Shown: piece by piece, positions 10,990 to 21,277 of the stretch
Numbering within the stretch: the stretch's first letter is position 1
Layout of the letters: the number at the start of each line of letters is the position of its first letter
From: Bombardia bombarda
Lineage: Eukaryota; Ascomycota; Sordariomycetes; Sordariales; Lasiosphaeriaceae
Direction of reading: 5' to 3'
Length of the DNA stretch: 64,000 nucleotides
Assembly: GCA_030512295.1 (NCBI GenBank)
Contig: JAULSR010000002.1
Span: forward strand, 9,486,001-9,550,000
Made by a program: the position numbers and the translations under genes
Notes under the pieces: model-generated
What the model was told of the DNA's origin: nothing
Database searches by the model: none
The model's input: only the letters and a program-made list of their open reading frames with translations

Positions 10990-11891
10990 ATGAGGATGGA
11001 CTCTGTTGACGACGACGACGACGACGCGGTGGTCATAGGACGCGATGACGTCTGCGACTACAACGAAGACAATATTCTGCCCCAATCCGAACAGACTCTG
11101 AAGCAGATTCGGGCCTGGCTCAATCCCACCGAGTACGACCACGACGGAAGCGAGTACCAGAAGCACCTGTCGTCGCATCTTGCAGGTACTGGGCAATGGG
11201 CCCTCCCAACCACTGCTTATCAGGAATGGTATGAAGCGAGAGACAAAGGGATTCTCCTGATTCGCGGTATCCCCGGCTCTGGCAAGAAATGGAGGGCTTT
11301 CCCGTCCTCTACTTTTTCTTTCGCCAAGCTATGCAGGTCAACCAAAGACCCCAGGCTGCTTTGCGCGACTGGCTTGCTCAGATCCTCAGAGGCGTCAAAG
11401 TGCTTGAGTCCGACGTTGCAGCCTACATCAAAAATCGTCTGGGAGAGTCACCTATATCAATAGAGAGTCACCCGCTGGTTTTGAAGACAGTATTAAAACG
11501 AGTCGATGGCATCTTTCTCTACGCTAAACTAGCTCTCGACGTAGGCGAGACTCCTCTCTTTTCCGTCTTTCGCCATGGTCGGGTGTATGCTGCTGTTGCT
11601 AGTAGGGACCCGGAACCACCGAGTATCGAGACAAGACAGTCAAAAGTCGAGGGGGAGATACGGGCGGATTGGCATGCAGTGAGCAACAAGGGGGAAACCC
11701 TTCTACATGCTGTGGCGGCAAGAACGAACGAGGATGAAAAAGATCTCCCCTGCCCGGGGAGGCGGTTGCAGAGGTTCAAGTTTTTGATGGGAAAGGGACT
11801 GGATCTAATGAAGGAAAGCAACGAGTATTGCATGCCGCTAGATGTTGCAGATGCAATAGGGCATGATGATATTCTGAATCTACTTAAGTGA
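10990..11891 (+). pseudogene. Truncated NACHT-ankyrin NLR gene
   Basis: The first frame (10990-11463) starts with an Asp run and reads SEQTLKQIRAWLNPTEYD, then YQEWYEARDKGILLIRGIPG followed by SGKK. This is the start of a fungal NACHT domain with Walker A, but the residue after GK is Lys instead of Ser/Thr. The next NACHT segment, MEGFPVLYFFFRQAMQVNQR, is in another frame only a few bases on (11289). Roughly 15-30 residues and the reading frame are therefore lost at the P-loop. Further on, ALRDWLAQIL and RVDGIFLYAKLALD are much closer together than in intact proteins, and the end SNKGETLLHAVA..LNLLK looks like one or two ankyrin repeats. Intact relatives exceed 1000 residues. I infer a decayed heterokaryon-incompatibility/NLR-type gene, not a functional product. 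Confidence 0.7.
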
Positions 11892-11911
11892 GGTAGGTGG
11901 TCGCCTAATCA

Positions 11912-14394
11912 CTACCGCCTTCTCCTAGCTTGCTCTGTCAACAAATTCCTCCCATTAATGCGTTGCTCTGCAAGCATGTGCAGCAGCTCCACCACCGCGT
12001 CCTTATCTTGGGCTCTAGAGCCCAGTAATAAGGCATTTTGACCGATGATATTAATCTCTCTGCCATTCAGGTCCAGTTCGCTCAGCTTAGCGAGTTCCAC
12101 GTTGTCGACAAGACGCCAGTCTTTTACTTGTTTCTTTATTAAGGTCGCCCACATCCGCCTACGGGCGGCTTTGCTGAGGTCATGGTATGGCAGGAGAAGA
12201 TCGACTCGCGAACTCAACGCATGACCAATCCCAGAGGTACAACTGGTGGTCATAAATACGATGCTCCGGTTGCGCTCAAGCTTGCTGAGCATGACTGAAA
12301 CGTGTGAAGAAATACATGTCAGCTTCGTTCGATAGGAGAGTCCCACTGCATCTTGAGAGAAAGGGAGAAAACTCACTGGGGAGAATTCTATTCCTTGCGG
12401 TCTGCTCATCAACATTCAGACCAACGGAGCCATCAGAATCTTCAATCAGAAGCAGTCCGCTCCATAGCCGACAGAGCTCTAGGGCATGATCAAGGGCGCA
12501 TTCGACCATCGTTGTAGTATGAGATGATAGCATCCTCGCATCGATCCTATACAAAGGAACGCAGCACCTCTCGGCCACTACATATCGATAGTTAGTATGC
12601 AAATATTATTAACCACAGTCGCTAACGGAATGACAGCTTGTTCATGAGAGAAGCTTATGTTGATACTGTGTATCTAGATCGGGGGGGGGGGGGGGGGTTT
12701 CCTTACCAGCTTCCACAGTGGAGGTCTTGCCGACCCCTGGCGGTCCAAACATAAAGACCGCTATACCGTTTCCTACAATAAGTGAGTTAGCATTCTATGT
12801 TCTTGGCTGATGCGTGACCTCTAACAGATAATAAACAACACGTAAACAAACCTTCTTCCTTGCACATGAGCTTCCCCTTGACTAACTTCCACACCAGCTG
12901 TTTTTGTCCATCAGGAAGGATCAGACTGTCAAACATCTTCCTGCTGCGCGCCGCGGGTTCGAATTTATCCACCAGAAATTGGCCTATAACATACATGGGT
13001 CAGTTCACATCCTAGCTAAAGAAAGGGGTAAGTAAATTACCCCATAGTTTGGTCTTCATATCCATGCCCACCACCCAGGGGGACGCCATAAGACACTGAT
13101 CGTCGGACAGCGGTGTCAAAACTCCGGCGCGCTCACGGATAATGGAAGGGGGCGTGGCTATCTCCTCGAGATCGCTGTCTGCTGTTTCACGCCCTAGCCC
13201 AGTCTTGCGTGCCATCCATGGAGATGAGGGAGGGGTAAAATACTCTCTGTGATATTTGCTCAGGGTGTAATCCGCCGGATCTATTGTTGGTCGATCGTCC
13301 TCCAAAACTTCCTCAAGAGGTCGCAATTGGGGCTTCCGCTGCTGGTTGGTCTTGCAGAACGCATACGTATCGATGACGACTTTGCCGGATGTCGGTATCT
13401 TATTCATATTGTCAACATTAGCAAACCTCATCAAATAGCGTTCTCTGTTCCCCATCGGTCATTATCACCACTAAAAACTCACCTCTCTCTGACAGTCCTC
13501 CATCGAAATCATAGTTCCCTCGTAACTTCCCAAAAAACACCCCCTCAACCGCTCAAACTTCCTCCCCCGCCGGATAATCCTCTTCCTTTTCTCCTCCATG
13601 TCGGCCTCGTCCAGCATCTCCAGAGGATAAGTCTTCATCTCCGTCACCTTCTGCCACCCTGCATACTTCTCGATATCCACATGAATAGTCGTGTACCCGC
13701 ACTCCTGCCCGCTCCACTCAATGTACTCCAAGCTTACCACCCAGCGGTCTCCCGCACCCCTCCGTGAGTCAACCGTGTCGATCTTTTTCTCAATACCCCT
13801 AACCCGACAGACCATCTCGACCCCGCAGAACGTTGTGACCACCATCTCCCCCGGCGCAAACATCACCCACAGCCCCTCAAACATCATCTCATCCCTGACA
13901 TGCGCATGATGTCCCAAATCCAGCCAGAGCTGCACCAGCGGCTGCAAGAACTCTACCAGCATGTCCGTGATCTCTTTCAGCCTCAGCTCCCGAGATACAG
14001 CAGTCCTGTTGTGGGTCAAGTCGTACTGCATCGCCCTGAGCTCAGTCCAGCGATGCACAATGGGCGCGTACGGCTTGGTGAAGGTCCAGTTGTCGTCGGA
14101 GAGGTCGAGGCCGGGGTGGTCGTCGAGGACAGAGGCGAGGATGGCGCGCATGGTTGGGCTCACGATGGTGAAGGAGAAGGAGTTCCATTCTCTGTGAGAG
14201 GAGCTGTAGGTGTGGCGGTGGATGATGGATGGATCTCTCGGGGTGGCGATGAAGTGAGGCTCGTGGGAGGGGAAAGGATTCTGGGACCAGTAAGGAGTTG
14301 AGCAGTTGTGGTGATAGAGGTTGAGGATATGCGGTTCGTGAGGGAGTGCGTGTGGGGAGGAGATGTACGAGGGAGGGGGTGTGGGTGGTGGCAT
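11912..14394 (-). CDS. AAA+ ATPase with N-terminal DUF7025-like region and altered Walker B
   Basis: Six exons: 13483-14394, 13041-13398, 12852-12983, 12707-12772, 12377-12577 and 11912-12294; 683 aa, all GT-AG and in phase. Order: Pro-rich N-terminus, DUF7025-like region (TELRAMQYDL, FAPGEMVVTTFCGVEMVCRV, YEGTMISM, GKVVIDTYAF), linker, AAA+ core and lid. Walker A is GPPGVGKT (about residues 477-484). The Walker B end reads LLLIED instead of LLLxDE, so the metal Asp is Glu and the catalytic Glu is Asp; sensor 1 has FMTTS where relatives have Asn. Nucleotide binding is likely but hydrolysis is uncertain. An upstream ATG at 14592 lies only 4 nt from a TATA-like element, so 14394 is preferred. 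The family's role is unknown. Confidence 0.8.
12681..12697. repeat. G17 homopolymer inside an AAA+ gene intron
   Basis: Seventeen G on the plus strand (C17 on the coding strand), starting 8 nt after the donor of the intron behind the Walker A exon. Length may vary between isolates or be a sequencing artefact. Confidence 0.85.
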
Positions 14395-14595
14395 GTTGCT
14401 CGTCGGAAAAAGGGCTAATGCTGTTTTCCAAGATAGAAGCCAAGCGAATATGTTTGATGAGACAATATGCTTGCTATGTTGCTGTCGGTCGCTTTGTTGA
14501 TCTGTAGCTGCTCTGGTGTTCTTTTTCCAGTTCTTTTTCCAACGGGCAAAGAGCAAAGGAAATAAGAAGCGAAGAGAGTCGGGTTGAGCCATGAC

Positions 14596-14608
14596 TTTTA
14601 AATATAAA
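14596..14608 (-). promoter_or_regulatory. TATA-like element upstream of the AAA+ ATPase gene
   Basis: TTTATATTTAAAA on the minus strand, about 200 bp before the chosen start codon. It makes the ATG at 14592 an unlikely initiator. Confidence 0.4.
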
Positions 14609-15220
14609 CTCTTAGAACTCGGTCTTGCTCAGAGACTATGAAACAAGACAAAGTGATTGATAGTGTGTTTGTCCTGCCAGCTTGTCCATTAGCCGCGTGC
14701 TTAGTTTCGGTTCGTTCAGCTTCATTCCATCTCAGCCTGCAACTGGTCGCGTGGGCGCTTCTTCACGTCGTCGCACCGAATAATGGTCTCTGTGACTCAG
14801 GATATCTTGCTTCCAGTCGTTCGTAACTGACTGGAGTCAAGCGAGGTAGCAAGAAAGGCTCCGTCCACACGAAGACACTAGAGCAACGAACCCATTCGCC
14901 ATCGTGGTCGATTGAGTCACTGTAGCTGTCAGTCAGTATATGTGTTACACGCCCAGAGCCAATCAACACAGGCAGTGCAAGAGACAACAGGTGTTATTCA
15001 AGATCCATAAAATCATCTCTGCGTTACTAATACCTGCCGCTATCATGTCTCACCTGTCAGTGCAAGTAGCGCAGTGCCGTGCTTGCTGTACCACCTGCCA
15101 ACCATCACCACTTCCATGCAAGTCCTGCAAGGGCCCGCCATCGATCATCCCATGTCCATGTCGAACGCTAATGCCGTGCAACGCAACCCGAACCGCCACT
15201 ACTCGCTCTCATGATGTACC
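14609..15220. other. Intergenic region, no gene supported
   Basis: Short plus-strand frames only (14638-14826, 14940-15323), with no recognisable family. It holds the AAA+ promoter at the left and the 3' end of the dioxygenase gene at the right. Confidence 0.5.
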
Positions 15221-16605
15221 TCATGTCATCAAGGCGATATGCCTCAGTTCACTGCACACACAAAATCAAGTCAGCCACCTAATCATCACTGCAAATGCGC
15301 ACAACAAAAGATGCAGGAACTAAGAACATAGGATACGCACTTTTGCACCAGCTCTCCGACCTTCATCGGCTTGTACTCAACCTCGTCGCCCTCGTCCCTC
15401 CCCAGGTTAAACTGCTCCGCGCGCAGCTGCTTCGCTCGGTCCGCAACCTCGGGAATCGGCGTCAAGTCATAGTCGCTCGACAGATGCCAGAAGAACGTCG
15501 ACGAGATGCGCACCAGCGGCCTGTCGGGCAACTGCTCCTTTCTGGCGTTGATCACATCGACCGTCTTGGTGTTGACCACGACCTCGTGGAAGCCCGCCTT
15601 GATGAGCCCGCCGGTGATGTGCTCGAGCTGCTTGCCCGCCTGCACGAGCAGATAGTTGCCCGGTGGGATCTTGACGGCGATGCGCTTGCCCGTGTTGCGC
15701 GCCCAGATGTGCAGGCCCGGGTAGCGGGAGCGGCCGTGGATGGTAAGGAAGTTGAGATCGGTGTGGAACCCGGCGAGGATGGTGTCCTTTTCCCCGTACT
15801 TGACCAGGTCGGAGGCGGTCGGGGCGAGGAGATGGGGGCTGGGGAGAGATTTGTTAGCTGGCTATGAAGGCGTTTTGGTGTAGCTGCTACAGAAGGTGCG
15901 GCACTGCAGCACGTACCCGTATCTCCCCGCGTCCTTGAACGTCTCCGCTGGGAGGCCCAGGCCTACTGCCGTCATCTCGGTCAGTCCCTCGACTCTGGAA
16001 CAGGTCATCATGTTAGTCCGGGCTCATCCAATACCAAAACTCCACCTGAGACCAAAAACCTACGCATTCTTCATCGACGTCCCCCACAAATCCATCGTCG
16101 GCCCCCACCGTTCCTTAATCCCCTCCGCCTCGGGCGTGATATTGGTCGCATTCAGCCCAGGGAAGGCTGTCTCATATGGCGGCTTCTCCACCATCTTCCA
16201 AAAGAAGCGGCACTTGGGGTCGGGGTCGTGCGCCGTAATATCCAGCGGTCGCTCCTCGGGCGCAAGGCGCTCAATGACACGCAGACATGGCTCGTCAGCA
16301 GCGCACTTTGGCTTCTCGGTGTTCTCGAGCGTCACGCCGATCTGATAGTGAAATTCGGGGCGTTCATCCTTCTTCAGGTCCTCCTCAGGCTGCGCAAAGT
16401 AGTCTTCAAGCAGGTCCAGGAAGGACTCGTTGTCTTGCTCAGAGACGCGCGAGTCGTGCAGCACGAGGGCGCCGTACGTGATGAGCGCCGAGGCGGCTTT
16501 TAGGCATTCTTCCTGCACGGCGGTTGAGTCGCGCGGTTGGGTGCGGAAGATGTCGAGGTCGATGACGGGGAGGTCCATCGGGATGTCCTGTGTGGGATTC
16601 GCCAT
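15221..16605 (-). CDS. 2-oxoglutarate/Fe(II)-dependent dioxygenase, isopenicillin-N-synthase-like
   Basis: Four exons: 16064-16605, 15917-15994, 15341-15838 and a 31-nt terminal exon 15221-15251; 382 aa. The last exon, reached by GTGCGT..GCAG, restores the family's usual end (ELRHIALMT). N-terminal PVIDLDIF matches the DIOX_N pattern. The iron site is HTD in GFHTDLNFLTIHG and the distal His in KAGFHEVVV; the 2-oxoglutarate Arg is in RISSTFFWHL (R-x-S). All three metal ligands are present, so catalysis is expected. The enzyme would oxidise a small molecule in the cytosol; the substrate is unknown, and no cluster partner (PKS, NRPS, terpene synthase) is adjacent. Confidence 0.85.
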
Positions 16606-17257
16606 TCTGTCTGTTTACTATTATGGTCTGCAGCTCAAAAAGTTGAACGTGGGGAGCGTGAGGTTGACGTTGACTTAAAGTCGCGGTTGAGGGGTAAGCA
16701 GCAAGGGTGTGTGTGCGATGTGATGCAACCAACACTCGCGATACAAGCGTCAAGTGGGATGATCCGGAGTACTGGGTCGCGCGAAATGCAGGAACAATGG
16801 ACGCGCGCAGAGGCAAAGACAAGATACGGTCGGTTTCAAGATGATTGGTATTTATGAGCAAAAAGGTCTTGCGCGGCAAACTGGCTTTATGATAAGCATC
16901 CTTCTAGGGCGCCTGAATAAGGAAGGTCCCCCGCACAGCTGATGGTTGGTGAGTTGAAGTGCTGTTCAGTATCTTGGAACTTGGACTGGGCCACTGGCAA
17001 AACCTCACATGGCCAGATCACCCCACCCACCAACAAACAAGGGCGGCCAACTCCGCCCAATTTTTTTTGCATAAGTGGAGCAACGCTCGACGGCAGGTGG
17101 CGAGGAAGGAGCACGAGTGAAAATCGCCTAACGACAACGGGAAGCATGTGATTCCGCCAGCAACCCGCAAGTGAAGAAATAATGGAAACTTGATTGTGGG
17201 AAAGATCGACGGCCAAAAGGGAGAAGAAGGTTGACAAGGAGAAAAAAAGCATACGAC
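16606..17257. other. Intergenic region, no gene supported
   Basis: Upstream region of the dioxygenase. The overlapping frames here have no recognisable domain. Confidence 0.5.
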
Positions 17258-17265
17258 AAAAAAAA
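17258..17265 (-). terminator. RNA polymerase III terminator of the minus-strand tRNA-Asp
   Basis: Eight A on the plus strand (T8 on the transcribed sense), 6 nt beyond the tRNA 3' end. Confidence 0.75.
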
Positions 17266-17271
17266 TGCGAT

Positions 17272-17356
17272 CTCTCCCGCCGGGAATTGAACCCGGGTCC
17301 CGAGCGATGTCGAACTTGATGACAAGCTCATATACTGACCACTATACTACGGAAGA
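17272..17356 (-). tRNA. tRNA-Asp (GTC) with 13-nt intron, inverted copy
   Basis: The mature sequence is identical to the tRNA at 10495-10583, but the intron differs: 4 nt shorter (TGTC missing) and one G-to-A change. About 28 bp of 5' flank, CAGGTGCCCAC[A/G]CCTGCAAA and neighbouring bases, is also shared. The duplication therefore included the leader, or the leader is under selection. Confidence 0.93.
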
Positions 17357-17544
17357 TTTGCAGGCGTGGGCACCTGACGTAGTTGCTCGTTAGTGGTTAC
17401 TCCAGCCCTTAAGCTTATATACGTTTAATACTCTACCCCCAACCCCTTTATACACTCAAGCCCTGAGATGGCATGAGTAGCTGAGAAACCAGACGCGGCA
17501 TGTAGGATTCTAACTGACCTTCATTTTCCCAGCAACCCTACTGC

Positions 17545-18208
17545 CTAGGTAAGCAACGGTCCGTGGCCAGCTCCCAGCTTCTCAATGGTCTCGTAGATTG
17601 GCTTCTCAACATCCTCGGCTGCCTCCATCTCCAGTGGCTTCACCACCTTCTTGTAAAAGTCCTCGTCAATCTTCTTTTCCTCGCTCATCTCCCACTCTAC
17701 GCAGTACTTTAGACACTGATTGGCCACTTTGGTATATGCGGTCCCCATTCTCTCCATCACTTCTTTATCCTCTACTCGTTTCTGGATTTCACGCGCCTCG
17801 GGGCTCCTGGGATTGATCTTCCCGTTCTGCACGCCAGGCCGCTTGAGCACTGTGTCATGCACCAGCTCGAGTAGTATGACGCCAAGATGGTAAAAGACCC
17901 TCAAGCGGCGGGTGAGCCTGGTCAAGTCGGCGTCAGTGTCAGTCATCGTCGCCGCCTTCCTTCTTAAAGATAGCGATACTGGTACTCGGCCGTGAAGAAG
18001 AATCTTCCCTCTTCATATGGAGAATGATGTGCGACAGCTGGACCGGCTCCTGGTTGAATAGCATCAGGTTGTCGGCGCCCAGCTCAGTATGGCGCCAGAC
18101 AGCCGGCCTGAGCTTAAGGACTGCTTCGGCTATCTGGCGTGCAAGGCGGAGCCGCGTTCCTATTTCGTGGAAGTGCCCTGCTTTCAGCCAGCCGGACAGC
18201 TTCATCAA
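17545..18208 (-). pseudogene. DUF7580-like gene relic with frameshift
   Basis: The first frame (18208-17939) includes TRLRLARQIAEAVLKL, AVWRHTELGADNLMLFN and VQLSHIILHMK. The second frame (17946-17545) continues with LRVFYHLGVILLELVHD, TAYTKVANQCLKYCVEW and DEDFYKKVVKPLE. Together they follow the order of a C-terminal DUF7580 domain (found in fungal HeLo/prion-inhibition-type and kinase-like proteins). The two frames overlap at GACGATGACTGACACTGAC, a slippage-prone repeat, so a single small indel separates them. The N-terminal half expected upstream was not found. The call is by recalled motif order; a sequencing error at the junction is possible. Confidence 0.5.
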
Positions 18209-18514
18209 TCGATTATCTTTCCCTGCGGCGCTGGCCGTTGCTACGCACGCATCTGTGTGGCGATATAAATAAGCAAGCTTTTTGCTTTGTCATTACGTTG
18301 TAAACAACTTCCGCGCCAAGAGCAATTGAAGCGAAGCTTCAATGATAAAAGAGAGACTGGAACTCCTTTAAAAACTTCTATCTCGTATATAGAGCCTTGC
18401 ACCCATGGCAAAATCTCAATCATAACCAGTGTGCCGACCTTACATAGTTCCTACTTAACGTAGGCCCAATCCCAGAAACATTGAACCCACCCAGCCTCGA
18501 CCCCAACAGGACAA

Positions 18515-19342
18515 GATGATGAAAACCGACAACCCTACATTCGGTCAAGAGAAGACCTCCCTTGACCCATTCCCGCATGGACAGATTGAGTTACGGGACG
18601 AACTCTATGATCGAATCCGAGAACGACGCGTTCAACTCCAGATTCCTAAATCTACTGCAGCTCATTGATTTGACTCTTACGTTCCTCGCTCTGATAGTAA
18701 GGCAAGAGCAAAGCCCTCTGCTGTCGGTTCACAAGTTCGATGTCCAAAATCTCGCTCTGTTAGTCAAATCAGCTTCATTGGTGCAATTAATAAGACATAC
18801 TAGCAACCATTGGAGAGGATATCTGCAAAAGACTAACGACCTTGGACCACAGAGAAGGAGAGATTCAAGCCTTAGAGCCTTTGACACCCTGGAGCCAGGT
18901 TCGTCTCTACTTGGACGAGAACTTGGACGAGATATTCCGCAGCCTGATCTTGTAGAGAAAAGAGTTTAAGGGGGAGAACGTCTATGTGACCCTTCAAGAA
19001 GAAGATCGCCCTCTTATCGCGGTTCTAGATATGGTGGCTGCATCGTTTCTCTCAGCTGCACATTGGCTATTGTAGTGTTTGTCTCTCGCCATATGGTCTA
19101 TAACTTTATCGCACCTTTTGATCAAAGCTTCTGATAGATCTGATCATATAGTTGTCGACGATATCACTGAACTGAACTCTGATCATCCTACCGACCCCGT
19201 ACTCGTCACCATCAGCTGCCAACTCCAAGAGAGCCTCCAGTGTCTAGAAGATAAAGTCCACAGAGGACATCTCATGATTACCTCATCCGCAAACAGAGCG
19301 CAAAGGACAACCGTCTTGGCATTTATGCACCCGAGTCCTTGA
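18515..19342 (+). pseudogene. Unidentified gene relic with disrupted frames
   Basis: From ATG 18515, a coding-like stretch (SLDPFPHGQIELRDELYDRI) runs into a stop at about 18667. Other coding-like pieces follow in other frames, for example VRLYLDENLDEIFRSL, then ENVYVTLQEEDRPLIAVLDM at about 18975-19040, and ESLSELKRLVKDFRDE near 19340. No splice solution joining them was found and I do not recognise the family. It may be the remnant of another gene of the accessory stretch. Confidence 0.3.
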
Positions 19343-21277
19343 GTGAGCTGAAGCGTCTCGTCAAGGACTTCCGAGACGAATCAAAGCCGTTACAACGTGT
19401 GCTATGCAGAGGAGAATGGACCAGTCAAGCCAATGGGAACTAGGAAGGGCGGCAGAAGACGGGTTTGTGCTTTCTCCATCTCCATCAATGATGACTTTCT
19501 CGCTCACCTGAGGCACTTGAACAGCGCCATCGCAACTGAAGCAAAGATCGTCCTACCCAAATCATTTCTTCCCGAGAGAGTCCAAATCGATGAGCAAACC
19601 AGTGTTCTAGATGGCAGTGCAAAGCGGGGATTGAGGGGTCGTCAAGTAACACAACATCGGCTCAGTGGGGCTCAGACGCTTTCGTCTGTTACATGTATAT
19701 GTACATGTACGTGTTAATAGGTAGACATCGTGTCTTTTCTTTAGATAGTTAAGAAGATTCAGCTCTCTATATAGTGATGTAGCCTGGTTCTTGTCCCGCT
19801 AAAGGAGTAACATGGCCAATGTGTGATATGAATGGTTACGAGCCATAATAATATGACTGGACTATGTTACTTAAAGAAAGAACACTGCTAGTAATATTAG
19901 TACTGGCAAAGTTTGTTACCAACAGAGCTTTAGTATGAAACATTACTGACTGCCTGCCTTATCGAAGATAGGTACAACGATGTTCAACAAGTCTGCTAAC
20001 ACCAAGTTCGTGGGGGAGAGGTGGGAGTATTAGCAATGTTATTGGACAATGCTGTAACGATGTATTCGGGCCTTATGAATGTCCGCAGGCAGTGGTGGCA
20101 TATTCACAGTCACCTGGTGACGCGCATGTCCCGCATCGATGCTGCAATCCCTTCATTGACCAAGTTGCTCGAATCAGCAGGGTAGGGTGTTTCAGCAGTG
20201 CCCTCAGCCTTCAGTCCATCATTTCCTGATCAGTGTACAGTGTATGCATAACATACATACGTACATAGCCTGCCCTGCAGAAGCAGGCATCCATCACAGC
20301 CCGGTGGGCTCGTCACGGCTCGGTAGACTCGTCACAGCTCGGTAGACTGAAGTATTGACCTTTAACTCACGGTCGCTTACGCCTGCATTCTACAAGTGCC
20401 TTCCATGTTAGCTATTCTTATCACTAATTCCGTCAACGACTAAGAACTCAAGAAGAGAAATTGGAATTTGTGGAAATGCACAAAGCAGCTGGCTACATGC
20501 TTGCTAATATCGCTTCGGTGAACAAGAGGAATGAGAGGGGTGCGCAAATATTGCAGGAATTACCACCCTTCTGTCGTCCGTTTGCGGCGGCTGATATGCG
20601 GCACGGTCTTCCCAGTATGGGAGATTGGGTGTGCTCTCTGGTCGTGTGTGCCGGCGTCGCCCACACACGCAGACGCTCACCCTCAGTCCCTCACCTTCAC
20701 CCGCGGAGACCCCACAATCCTTTATCGGAGCAGGCTGCAGAAAAAGGAAACATACTGAAAAATCGCGCAGTCTGTGTTGATGTGCGAGTCGGTGTCCGAG
20801 TAACTCCTAACCTCGGGGAGCCTTGTTGGTGGGATTGCCAGCTAAGGGCCTTGATCCAGCATATCTGCCTGAAAAAAGAAAATGTTCAATATTTGGGCAA
20901 GGCAGAATTGTCAGTTCGTGAATGTGCGCCTACCTGAACGTATTGCAGCCTGGCTGCCTGAATGTCTGCAGGAATTATGCATAAGTGAGGCAAGATTTAC
21001 GCCGCCTACGCTTAACTTCCATTTATTTCTTTTGTTAGAAATTTTTTAGCTAAGGCTAACAGACGTGAGTGGTTCAACAACATGGAAGACTGACGGACTG
21101 GGTGGTGGCACTTTGATCCTGCTATTTATGCAGACTTGGTTCTTGCAACTCAATTTCGATGGAGTCTCAGTCCACCAACTCATACACCGGCCATAGCAGA
21201 GCTTGAAGCTTCCTACCCTAATCAACGTGAGCGCCTGGAGTCATTGAGATTTTCGAGGGGAAAATACGTTGCAAACC
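19343..21277. other. Long gene-free stretch in the accessory region
   Basis: No ORF with recognisable homology or convincing splice structure. It contains ACATGTATATGTACATGT at about 19694-19710 and a short direct repeat at 20309-20346. Frames such as 20461-20937 look like chance. Confidence 0.5.
20309..20346. repeat. Two 19-bp direct repeats
   Basis: CTCGTCAC[G/A]GCTCGGTAGA occurs twice in tandem with one difference. Function unknown. Confidence 0.8.

Noticed and set aside
13399..13482. Short 38-nt version of the first intron of the AAA+ gene (acceptor at 13445)
   Set aside because: Too short and out of phase; the acceptor at 13399 keeps frame and joins the conserved segments.
14395..14592. 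N-terminal extension of the AAA+ protein from ATG 14592
   Set aside because: The ATG lies next to a TATA-like element and the added 66 residues look like untranslated leader.
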